The notes under the pieces were generated by a model. It saw only the letters and a list, made by a program, of their open reading frames with translations. It was not told the origin of the DNA and did not search any database. Shown one piece after another: positions 24,501-36,500 of a DNA stretch of 64,000 bases. This stretch comes from Aristolochia californica (Eukaryota; Streptophyta; Magnoliopsida; Piperales; Aristolochiaceae). The number at the start of each line of letters is the position of its first letter. Within the stretch, counting starts at the first letter, position 1. The stretch spans positions 34,101,619 through 34,165,618 of the forward strand of contig JARWKL010000008.1 of assembly GCA_029961685.1 (NCBI GenBank), read 5' to 3'. The translations under genes and the position numbers were made by a program.

Positions 24501-27500
24501 GATTCTTTGAATCATGTCAGAATAAGGCCTTCCATTGTAGACGAGTTCATTTGGTGGCCTGACAAAAGCAGAAAATTCTCAGTTTCATCGGCATACAGAT
24601 ACATTAATGGTTGGGATTTGATGCAAAGTGAGCATGATATTTATTTCGTTTGGCATCTATATGCTCCTCCAAAGATAAAATTCTTCATGTGGGGTGCTTG
24701 TCAAAGTAAAATTATTACGGCAGATGTGCTCCGAAGAAGAGGTCACCCATCTATAGACCCACTATGTCCTTTTTGCAACAACGAAGCCGAATCCGCCAGC
24801 CATACTCTGCTCCTATGTCAATTCTCATGGAATGTGTGGACCTCTGCTTTATGCAAGATGGGGTTGCAATTCTGTATATCTACTTATCTGATCGGTTTTT
24901 GCAAGTCGATCATTGGCTATCCCCTTCTTGGTCTAGGTAAATTGATAATCTCAGCCTGCGCTAGTTTCGTTCCATGGGGGTTTTGGAATGAACGAAATAG
25001 AAGGAGGTTCGATGCTAAAATTGAATCTGAGGAAAGAGTAGCAGATAGAGTGAAAGGGCAAATATCCACCTGGCTTTTGACTAAGAAGCCTTTCTGTTCT
25101 TTCAAGGGCACCTCCATTCGAGATAACTGAAGTAATCTGGCAAGGATGCACATTGGGACCAAGGTTCAAGTAATGAAGGAGTGGACTCCCCCGAAGGTTG
25201 GTTACTTAAAATGAATTTTGATGGCTCTTCTTTTGGCAATCCGGGGATCGCTGGTTTTGGGGGTGTGATTTCGGATCTATCTGGAAATCATTGTTCCTCT
25301 TATGCTAGTCCGTTAGGCATCTCCGACTCTACATCGACAGAGTTACATGGCCTTCTTAATGGGCTCCGTGTGTTCAGAGACAACTGCAGTGGTCCTATTC
25401 ACATTGAAGGGGACTCCAAGGTAATGATTGGTTGGTGCCAGCGTAATTCCCTTCCGCCATGGAGGCATTGGGACATTGATCAAGATATTTTAGATATTGC
25501 ATCATCATTTTCTTGTATTTGGTCTCACATTCCGAGATCTGCAAATTCGGCAACTGATGTGTTTGCCAAGCAGGGAGCTTCCCTGTAATCTCTTTATTGT
25601 AAGGGATCTGCTCCCTCTTCCTTTGTAAAATTTCTCTTGTTAATATAAAGACATCTTTTTCAAAAAAAAAAAAAGGAAGAAATGTCTACAATTTCATGTA
25701 GAACTGCCCAGTGATGCCACTGTGGCTCGGAAAAAGAGGAGCACCAGCCAATCACTACCTTGGAATCGCTTTCAATGAGAAGAGGGTCATTCAAGTGATC
25801 CCGAAAAATGATTAGGCCTTGGAGGAGAGCAAAGAGCTCTGCAGATGTAGAGTGGACAGAATTCCAGATAGTACCAACAAAGTCAGCCTTGCCCGGATTG
25901 CCAAGGGCACTTCCATCAAAATACACCTTTAGGATACTGAAGATGACGGGGAAGAGGAGGCAGAGCACCGCCAAGCAATGGCAAAGCAATAAGCTTCAAT
26001 GATAGAGGTCCAGCTTTGATATGAGTGTCAGCTGAGAAGACTGAAAATTTGCTAGTATCAACACGCATACAAAGCGCAAAAGTAATGGAGACAACGGAGG
26101 GCAAGCGAGTCGGAGAGAAATGTAGGCGAGTGAGAACTAGTGATGGAAAATCTGGGCATGTTAAAAGCACGAGGCATGTGCGTAGGAGACCTCTGAGGCG
26201 GTCGAGACCACCATGTGGAGGCAACAGGAAAGGAAGGTATGGAGTCAAGCAAAGCAGAGAAAGCTGTTGGTGCACGTAGTGGGAATTGTGATGGCGACCA
26301 TGATCCTACACCCAAAAGTGCAACCCCTTCAGACGCTAAAGGACGACAACTGACAGCTCGTCTAGAGTAAAGCAAGCAAGAAGAAACTGTGAAGCAACCA
26401 ATTGGTGCATCAACAACTGACCCACTATTACCTTCAACAGCATAGGTGTATCCATCAAAAGACATGATGACAGCCTTGGTAGCCCAACAAGGATATCCAT
26501 CTCCAACGGGGACAAGCGATCCTTTATCACTGTCCCGAATGTCACCCGCGCCTCCTTCCTCAAACAGTTTGAGCAAACTATACAAGAGTCATTCCAGGAG
26601 TCAAACTAGGGAGCTTTGGATGAGGTAGCTAGTTTTCTCAAACCAAACCACTAATTCTCAATCAACTTCTTAACAACAGTAATACAACACATGATAACCA
26701 AAATAATCATCACTCAGTGATGTAGTAATGATGATGTCAGCATCCAGGGAGGTGATGCACACAAAAAAACACAGGTCTAGAGACCTAAGCATATCAGAAT
26801 TAGAGTAACCTAACATACAACCCTCTAGGGCCACAAGAAACTCATAAAATTGCTCAATTGGCAACACAAGCCATCAACCCAAAGGTTATGGCACAAAAAA
26901 GAGAGAGGAAAGATCTAACCTTGAACTTCAATCAACAGAGAATTTGAGAAAAACCTCTGCTGGAGAAATCACAAAACTTAGGGAAAGGAGAAAAACTTGT
27001 TGGAAACCATGCAACTGGATCTTAATGCTCTGATACCATGTGAAACTGTGAACTTAAGAAGAAAAAGAGAGAGAAAGAGTGCACAACAGAGAGAGAGTGC
27101 GGTAGAGAACTAGCACTCGTTAAAGGTCCAAGATTGACCTCCCTGTATTAAATAAGTGAAATTAGATGAAAATGTCAGAGTGGTTCCGTCCACTCTTGTA
27201 GGCGGTAGCTTTCCGCACCTAACAGATCGGTCTGTTGGGTGCATTGGCTAACCGCTATCATGGTATCAGAGCTGGGCACGCCACGTCCCACGTTCAAATC
27301 CCGTGAGAGGCGGTCAAGAATGGGCGGGGTGGGTGTTAGAGTGGTTCCGTCCACTCTTGTAGGCGGTAGCTTTCCGCACCTAACAGATCGGTCTGTTGGA
27401 TGTATTGGCTAGCCGCTGTCAAAAAAGTACATAAATGCCCCTCTACACTCAAAACTCTAAAACTCCCTAAATAAATCTCAGAATAAAGTGAAATTTTGAA

Positions 27501-30500
27501 CCAAATAACGCCTATACAAAGACAAGCTTACTACTCAGCTAGAGGGATAATCTAACAAGAGTAAAATGACCAAAATAACCTTCTTCATATATTTCAACAG
27601 AGATCTTTTCATACACTTGAATTTTTGCTAGAAAAGGAAACAGATAGAAAGAGAAAAGTAAAAATAAATAAGGAAGAAGTAAGGAGTCAAAATTTCTAAC
27701 AAGTATAAAACGATAGTATGCTTCCTGCCCACAACTCCTTTGCCACTGATTCTCAATTAACATGATGAAAAGAAGCCCATAAAAACCCATACAAACAGTG
27801 CGTAAAGTTCAACCACCTAGCAGCTTCAAGGTAAAAGGTAAATATGAATGAAACAAGTCTGAGGTGAACAAAAATGTTGTCCAGAGGCATATACTTCAGG
27901 CATGTATAGCTGTAAAACTAATAAATTAAATTTGAACAACGACCATGGAGTTTGAGAAACCCAGTAACTGCACGGCCATAAAACTATTAAAAATTGAACT
28001 GTTAAACAACATTGATGTTTGATTAACCCAGTCACTGAAGACGCAACTATAGATTGTTCCTGGACTTTGAGTGTAAAGGGTACAGCTTAACTGTCAGACC
28101 CTTTACACTCAAAGTCCAGGAACAATCTATAGTTCGAGTCTTCAGTGACTTGGTTACTCGAACACCAATGTTGTTTAATAGAACTGTCAGATGCTGTTGT
28201 GTTGCTAAGAGTAGATAGCAGCTAGCATAACTGAAGAAAATAAACTTTTAAGCATAACAAAAAACCAAAGCAGACCTAGATACCTAGACTGAAATATAAC
28301 TGCATTAGTCTCCATCCCTCACACTAAACAACTGCTACTACGAAAAATAAAATGAAATTACATGAAGGAAGACTGCTGACTATATTTTAAGGCTGAGAAA
28401 CTAATAAAAGAACACCTAAATCATCACCTACTCAGTATCGGAAAAAAAAAAAAACAAGTCTATATATGCAAGTTCGTGTATATATACATATAGAAATATT
28501 AAGCAACTGCAAAACCTTATGGCTAAAAGACTGTGAATTACTATTCAATTCACCTTGGTTTGTGAAAGTGTCAAAAAATGTTTCAAATTTATTAAAGAAT
28601 GCAGCAAGAATATCTTCCCGCCTCAGCAGCGATTCACAAGTGAACTGTTGTAGTACTTTGTTCAGGCATGTGGTTGGCTTCTCATTGTCCAAATTCAAGC
28701 CAATTCCTGAAAACATATCATGTAGAATTAAGTAATGAAATGATCAGTTTGCCATAAACTTAATCAAGTAAATTAAGGCTGCAACAAAAATCATTGAGAA
28801 ACATTGTTGGGTATAAAGCTCATTAAGTCCATCAAATAAGTCATAAAGTCATAGTACAGTTTTATGAACTTAATTGAAGCAAGTAGATATTACCAATTTC
28901 TTAATTTATATTTTGAACGATGATTATTCATCCACAAAAATTAACATTATTTTATGTTACAGGTTGTGATTTTACCAGCACTGATGTTGAACTTCTTTGA
29001 TTTATATGTTGAGGTGCATAGGATGCCTCCAACCTTAAGACCATTGAGGTAAAGATCATTCGGCCACTTTATCTTGACGTCAAGATGAGTGACGCCCTGC
29101 AAATTAAATATGTTACCAAGGTAAAACATCAAACAGATCTTCAGCAACTGAACCCAAATATGGAGAGAAACTAGCCTATGATGCAGATATAAATCTCTAA
29201 ATTGCTGATAAGTCATAACGAACATCAAATTGCATAAAATACCACAAAAACATTCATGCTTTCCCTAATAACCACCTCTATTGCAGTTTTTTTTTTTTTT
29301 AAATGGTGTTGATTTTTATTAAGGCAAAAGCTCAAGAGAGCATATTACAAGGGAGGGAACCTTTCCCAAACAATGAGAGATTGCTGGGAAGTTTCTAATT
29401 TTGCCAATTTATCAGTCAAAAAGTTGGCTGATCTAGGAATGAGATTCTAATTACAATGTTTAGAAAATACAATGTCAACAATACTATCAGTGATGGGCCA
29501 ATGGCGCCAAGGGGGGAGGTTGTCCTTGGAACACCAACTAATAACCGTCTTCGAGTCACTTTCAATGATTAACTTGCCATGGAGACGATCCCTGAAGATT
29601 TGGAGGCCGAACAGCAGAGCACTAACTTCAGCAGTATTAGAATCGGCAATGCCCACCGGACCAGCATAAGAAAGAATAGGGTCTCCATTGTGACCTCTGA
29701 ACACACCACCTGCTCCTGCTGGACCAAGACATCCAATAGCACTACCATCAAAATTCAGTTTTATGCAGGCGCAAGGGGGAGGATCCCAAATAGCCATACT
29801 TGGAGCTCTGCTGGGGCCAGACATGTGATCGATCAAATTCCAATTTTCCCGAAGGGAAACCCCCGATAGAGTGGCAAAATCCTTCTTTGTATGAAGCCAG
29901 CTCGAGATGGGCGACAACATGAGAAGTCGTGTTGTCTGGGGTGCTAGCTTCGGAGTTGAATCTCTGATTGTTCCGCTCGAGCCAAATGCACCATGGAATA
30001 TGCACAAGATAGGCCAAAAGAATTAACTTGCCCAGCCGAAGAAGGAGAATCCCTTGAACCATCACAAAGGTGCCAAAGAGGTTCTGATGTAGCCCCAGTT
30101 GGAGCCTGATTTTCTGAAAGATCTTCATCCAAACTTGCCACAAAAATCCAATGTAAGAGGACATGTTGGACTGTCTCTTCGTACTCGCCGCAAAGGGGAC
30201 AAGAACGATCGGGGGCATTGAAGCCTCTTCTAAAGATTGTTTGAAGTAAGAATCTGTTCTCTGATGGCTGACCACACGAAGAATTTGATTTTGCTTGGCG
30301 CTGAGAGTTTCCAAGCCAGATTCGCCTTGTGCTCATGAGTATTGTAGTCTTGTTTTTTTATATGAGAGTAAGCCAAAGTGACAGTGAATCGGCCATTATT
30401 ATTGGGCTTCCAAATCAGCTTATCAACTGAGTGCTCCCGGATAATAGTACTGCTGAGTTTAGTAAGGAGAGAGCAAAAAGCCAACGATTCCTCATCATTT

Positions 30501-33500
30501 AATCCCCGACGGAACGGGAGACTCCACGAGTGATCACTCCATGAATAAGCCACAGAGCAAGAGAGGTCGCTTGCCACCCTATGCAGCCCCAGGAAGTCCT
30601 CCGAGAGAGATCGGGGGCCACACCATTCGTCCGACCATAAGACAAGGTCCTTCCATTGCCCGTGTGAAACGAGGTATCATCTCTGAATACTTGAAGGAGC
30701 TTGAAAACTGATTTCCATATCGGGGATAGGAGGCGAGCAGTGCCACCCTCTCTCCACCATGCACCTGAAAACTGAAGGTAGAATTTCACCATATTCCTCC
30801 ATATACAGTTATACTTGTTGTTGAAATTCCAAATCCATTTGAGCATAAGAGCTTTGTTCATTTCTCTTGTAGGTCGGATGCCTAATCCTCCCCTATTATG
30901 AGGCATGCAAATATCCTTCCAACTGACCAGATGGTATCTGAAGGTATCTTCTGAACCTCTCCATAGAAATCGTCGACGGATGGCATCAATTTTGGAGCAA
31001 ACGGAGGCCCGACAGTGCATGAATGATAACAGATAATTTGGCAGCTCCGCTAGACAAGACTTGAGGAGAGTGAGACGCCCCGCTGTTGATAAGAGTTTAC
31101 CCCCCCAAGTGGCTAGCCTCTTTTCAAATTTCTCAATGAGGGGGGACCATAGTGACGCCGAAAGCCGAGAATCAAAAAGTGGGAGCCCAAGATATGTAGC
31201 TGGCATATTTCCCACAGAGCATCCCAGATAGTTCACCATATCCCGAAGCCCAGCTGGATCAATGTGATAGCCAAGGAGAGTGGTTTTTCCCCAGTTTATG
31301 TTCTGACCAGAAGCCAAATCAAATAATCCCAGCATGGCACGCAATTTTCTGATTTAATCCATAGTACCAACCCTGAAGCAATTAGTATCATCCGCAAACT
31401 GGAGAATCGGAATATCAAAGGTTGTGCAATCAGTCGTGGGGAGGAGTCATCCCATGTTTTTGGCCGAGTAGATCAAGGAGAATAGGTATTCTGCCACCAC
31501 GTTGAAGAGCAGGGGGGAGAGGGGATCTCCCTGTCTGATTCTCCTGGTTCCCTTAAAATACCCACAATTGTTCCGTTGAGAAGGACGGAGTAGCTTGCAG
31601 AAGAGATGCGGCTTTGGATCCAGAAGCGCCATTTTTCTCCGAATCTCATCTTCCCCAGGAGGGTGTCCAGAAACATCCAGTTAACTCTGTCAAATGCCTT
31701 TTTGAAGTCAAGCTTGAGGATGAATCTGGGGAGCTTTCGGACCTTGAAATGATGACTAAGCTCATGATATGCCATGGCTGAATCAAGAATGTTTCTTCCC
31801 TTAATAAAAGCACTCTGACCATGGTGAATGGCAATAGGGAGGATTGCCCTGAGACGACTAGCAAGGAGGCGTCAATCACCTTATATGCACTGGTAGTGAG
31901 ATTGATCGGCCTAAAGTCGGATGGGAGCTCTGCCCCATCTTTTTTAGGGATGAGGGCGATGAAAGAGGCTCCGATACTCCTATATCTGATGTCATACTGA
32001 TAAAAGGAGCGGGCCATGATGGAAATGTCTTCTCTGATGAAGGGCCATCAATGACGATAAAATTCCCCGTTGAATCCATCCGGAACGGGAGCACGATCCA
32101 AAGGAAGACCAAGGGCTGCAATTTCAATTTCCCGATTAGAGAAGGGGAGCTCGATGAGACTAGTTATAGCTGATGGAATAACCTGAAGGTTAACCCTTTG
32201 GAAGAATGGCCGGAATGGCCGGTGATCAGAGTATAAATCTGCAAAAAAATTCACTAGTGAGTCAAAAATAATGGCTCGGTCCGAGGTGGCCTCACCGTTG
32301 ACGCCGAGCATGGCAATGCGGTTGGCCCTTCTTCGTGCAGAGGCGACCACATGGAAGAATTTAGTATTAGCATCCCCATCGGAGAGCCATTTGAATCTTG
32401 CACGTTGCTTCCAGTGCACTAACTCGTTGTGGGCAAAGGACTGCAATTGCCCTTGAAGGGCATACCTCTGAGAGACCTCTGACTTTCTCCTCAGAGTCGA
32501 GAGCGGCTATCTGAGCAAGGGCACCGGTTCTCACTGCCAAAGAAGAGGCCTTCTTTTCAGAGGCCCAAGACCTCAACAGCGGCTTCAACATCTTAAGCTT
32601 GATTGGGAAGATTCACCAGCTCGGTCCAACAACGGTCATATTCTCCCAAAAGGATTGGAGAGATAGATCAAAAGAGGGGTCCGCCATCCAATTATTGTTG
32701 AATCTGGAAGGGGGGAGGGGGCGGCAACTGCAAAAATGGGTATCAACCGTAATCGACCAATGATCAGAGACGACTCTATTGAGCATTTTGCCAGAGACGT
32801 TGCTGTAGAGCTGAAGCCAATCATTGCTGGCTAAGAATCGGTCCAGCTTTGAGAGTACAGGGGGTTGCCTACCATTTGACCAAGTGAAGGTCTTCGCAGA
32901 TAGGGCAATCTCATCCAGGTCCCACCTGCCAATAAAATCAGCAAATAGCCTCATGGAGGTTGTCATTCTCCGGGACGGCGGGGATTTCTCGTGGCAGAAG
33001 CGAGTGACATTGAAGTCACCCACAAGCATTAGAGGAATAGGCTACATCTGACAAGTCCTCAATAGATCCTCCCCAAATAGGTGGCACTCATGGTGTTTGG
33101 TAGGGCCGTAGACACCAAGTAGGCACCAAATGTTCCCTGAACATTTGTTTCGCAGCTTGATGCCAAGGGAGTAAGAGCCACTGCAACGATCAAGCACCTC
33201 AGTAGTACTGGTGTCCCACATCAGTAGGATACCGCCTGCCAATCCCACTGCATCCACTGAAAGCCAGCCGGGCTCCTTTAGGTGCCACAACTCACGGATG
33301 TATCCAAGGGGTAGAGAAGCCACCTTGGTTTCTTGGAGAACAACAATATTTGCCTTGGTAGAGGCAAGGAGGTCCCAAATGGAGGCGCGATGACGCAAGG
33401 ACCCAATTCCACAGACATTCCAGGGGAGAATAATCATTGATCATTATTCATCTTCTTTGACTTCTCAGATGGGTGGTTATCTCCCGGGAGAGGCTCCGTG

Positions 33501-36500
33501 AAGACGGTGCCCATCACTTTGGCAAGTTCCACTATCTGGGCCCAGGTTTCAAGGCCGTATTTGTGTTGTTCTGATTGGAGAGCTGCCACAAACACTTGAC
33601 CTCGTTCACCCGGCTCTGGAATGATGAAATGTCTCATCTCTGGGTTGCAGGGGTATCGAATGGTGGCACTGGGTTCTCCCTGTAGAAGTTGTCTCTGCTG
33701 CCCTCTAGCTCAGCGTTGATAGGTTACAACAGGAGGGGGAGAATTGTTTTGCCTATGGGCACGAGGAGCGCGCTCACTGCTTCCGGACTCTATGTTGGAG
33801 AGGTAATTTTTAGGGTGGGGATTTATTGGGGGTGAGCTAGGGGGGGATTCCAATATCTAGGGGGAAGTTTGTGGAGTGTGGGGGTCATGGGGATGATTTG
33901 TAGGAGGGTCTGTGAGGGTTTCTATGGGAGGGGGGGTAAGGTGAGGGTAAGGGTATTTCTGGAGTTAAGACAGAGGGGTGAACGACATCTGGATCTGAGC
34001 CAAGGGTATTTTTTGGTGAGGACTGGGTTGAGTGGGTGGGTGAGTGATGTGTTGGATAAGTGGGGAGGAATGCCGGGGGGTCAGCGAGTATAGTTCCCAT
34101 GCTAGCTATTAAGCTACCTGGGGGGATCGCAACTGCTGGGAGGGGGCAAAATCGAGAGGTGCACTTCCCAACTCATTGGTTGGCTGTGTGATTTCCCGAG
34201 GTTTGATTGTGCTTTCGGGGACCACATCTCTAAAATTATCCATCACAACAATGCTGATACGGATCCAGTATCGCGTTTTATCCACCACAACGCATTTGAA
34301 ATATTGCCCTTCACATGGGTGAAGAGGGTTGATGAGGATCCGGGCCTCATCCAGATGGTGACAATGTTCCGCAGTGGGTCCAAAGCAATGATAGAGCCAA
34401 ACTCAGACACGACTCTCAAAAAGACTGCGCTCTGCCATAGCCCAGTAGGAAGCCTTATAACTGTGACCCATTGGCCGTATTGGCTGGAGGGTGCCAAGGG
34501 GAGTCACTCTCAGACCCCGATGATGCCAGAACTGGTGTGGGGTATGATGGCAAGAGCCGCAAAAGACTCCTACTGGGTTCCGAAATGAACAAGCCAAGTT
34601 TAGGGACTGAGATAGGAGATTCTAGGAGTGTAAGGGAGGTGAAGTGCATCAATCAGCCAGTGAAGAATGCTGGATTTGATGATGTCCGGGGATGTTTGGA
34701 CGAGAATGGAGCGAGTCAAAATTATGCGCCCATCATGGAGAAGGTTTGGTGGGATTTGGATGATTTCGGGTGTTTCTGTGGGAGCAGGGGGGACTGATGC
34801 ATGGTTTTGGGGCAAATCAAGAATTTTCGGGGAGGGGATGTCGGAAGGTGTTTTGGTGGCGCTGGGTTGCTGGGAGGAGAGGTGGAAATCTTACTCTGGC
34901 ATCATCGGGGCAGATTGGCGTTGTTGCTGTGGCTAGCACCGAGGAGAGGCTCTGGAGTGCATCGGCTAGCTCATTCCAGCCAAAACCCGAGTTTGTGGCC
35001 ATAGGTATGAATAATCTGGCTAAAATGGAGGTTCCCCTTCTGTGGGTGATCCAACATTCCCGATGGCCACGGAAGGTAGTCACCGAGAAGAGGAAAATCG
35101 AGTCCCGTGACCAGAGCTCACAGGATTTCTTAGTTTCCGAGGTAGCTCTCTGGAACTGAAGCCTGAAGTTGTGGATCGCTTCTATTGGGACGTAGATGAA
35201 TGAAAGTTTTGATCCGTTGGTTGAGGAGATACGGATCACTAGACCTGATTTTCGGACGACTCTCTCGACGGTAACTCTGCATTTTCTGTAGCTGAAGCGG
35301 AAAATACTATTTTGCTTCTTTCGGCGAGAAACCGTCATCCAGCGAGCTTCATATTCCTCTGTCGGAGCCTCAGAAAGCTCGCTAGAGAGGTGGCTGGACG
35401 GATCTGATCGTCTGTGAGTTTTTCTTCCTCGCCGTGGAGAGACATTTCCTACATTTCTTCTCGTCGCAACATCGCAGCATCGTTGAGCCTTCTGTTGGCG
35501 TCGGAAAGGCTCGCCGTAGCCTTGCCTGAGTAGCGGTGGTCATCGGGGGTGGTCCTGTCGCCGGCCGTAGGGACGATGACCGTCGGGAGAGCTTTCTCTC
35601 TCATTTGAGGGTTTTGGCGCACATTAGCAGTTTCGAAATAGACGGCGCACGATACGATCACTAACGGTGCACGTTAAGCAAAAATTCACCCAAAATCGCC
35701 TCGCTCCGCTCTTTTCCAGAAGTTCCTTTTAGGCAAAAGAAATGATGTTGAATTTTATTAAATCAAAAGCTCAAAAGAGCAAGATTACAAGGAGGGAAAC
35801 CTTCCCAAACAATGAGAGATTGCTGGGAGGTTCTGAATTTAGCCAATTTATCAGCCAAGGAATTGGCTGATCTAAGAATGAGATTCCAATTACAATGAAT
35901 TGAGGACACAACATCAGTAATATAATCAGTGATAGGCCATTGACGCCAAGGGGGGGAGCTTTCTTTTGAGCACCAATTGATGACAACCTTGGAGTCTCCT
36001 TCAATAAGCAGCTTAGCGTGAAGACGGTCTTTGAAAATTTGAAGACCAAAAAGAAGAGCACTCACTTCAGCAGTGTTGGAATTGGTGGCGCCCACCGGCC
36101 CAGCATAGGAGAAAATAGAAACTCCACAACTGTCTCTAAAGACACCACCTGCACCTACCGGCCCAGAACAACCTAAAGCACTGCCATCAAAGTTGAGTTT
36201 GATGCAGTCGCTTGGGGGAGGATCCCAGGTAGCCATGACTGGCATCCTACAAGGACCCGTCATATAAGCAAGCAAGCTCTAATTATCGCGAAGGGAACAC
36301 CCGATAGAGAGGCAAATTCCTTTCTGGTATGCAACCAGGTGGAGATTAAGCCCACTGCATAAGAAGTCGTATTATCCGGGGTATTGGTTTTTTAATTGAA
36401 TCTTCGGTTGTTACACTCAAGCCATAGACACCATGGGACATGCGCAAGGCATGCCAAGAGGATTAACTTGCCCAATCTAGGAAGGTGAATCCCCATAACC

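Larger units (their letters stand above)
22322..25674 (+). mobile_element. LINE: RT, zinc region, RNase H, poly(A); 5' truncated
   Basis: Order along the strand: pre-RT helices (VRWKQRVRFKWLKERDVNTK), RT, zinc region, RNase H, and an A-run at about 25662-25674. Endonuclease and ORF1 are missing. The flanks GGAAGCAAGCTTC (22309-22321) and GGAAGAAATGTC (25675-25686) look like a decayed target duplication. It lies in HCS intron 6, antisense, inserted within an older minus-strand LINE. Confidence 0.88.
29289..35735 (-). mobile_element. LINE-A, near full length (ORF1, endonuclease, RT, zinc region, RNase H)
   Basis: Minus-strand order: ORF1 (about 35640-34100), Pro/Gly-rich linker, endonuclease (about 33440-32610), RT (about 32450-30900), zf-RVT (about 30580-30100), RNase H (about 29800-29447), and an A-tail seen as the T-run after 29286. 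Several frameshifts and stops break ORF2. It lies in HCS intron 4 in sense orientation, so its poly(A) signals could end HCS transcripts early. Its 5' end joins LINE-B without a gap. A 15-bp repeat flanks the LINE-A/LINE-B pair as a whole. Confidence 0.9.

Noticed and set aside
29569..29869. Plus-strand frames inside LINE-A
   Set aside because: They are antisense shadows of the RNase H frame and show no independent coding signal.
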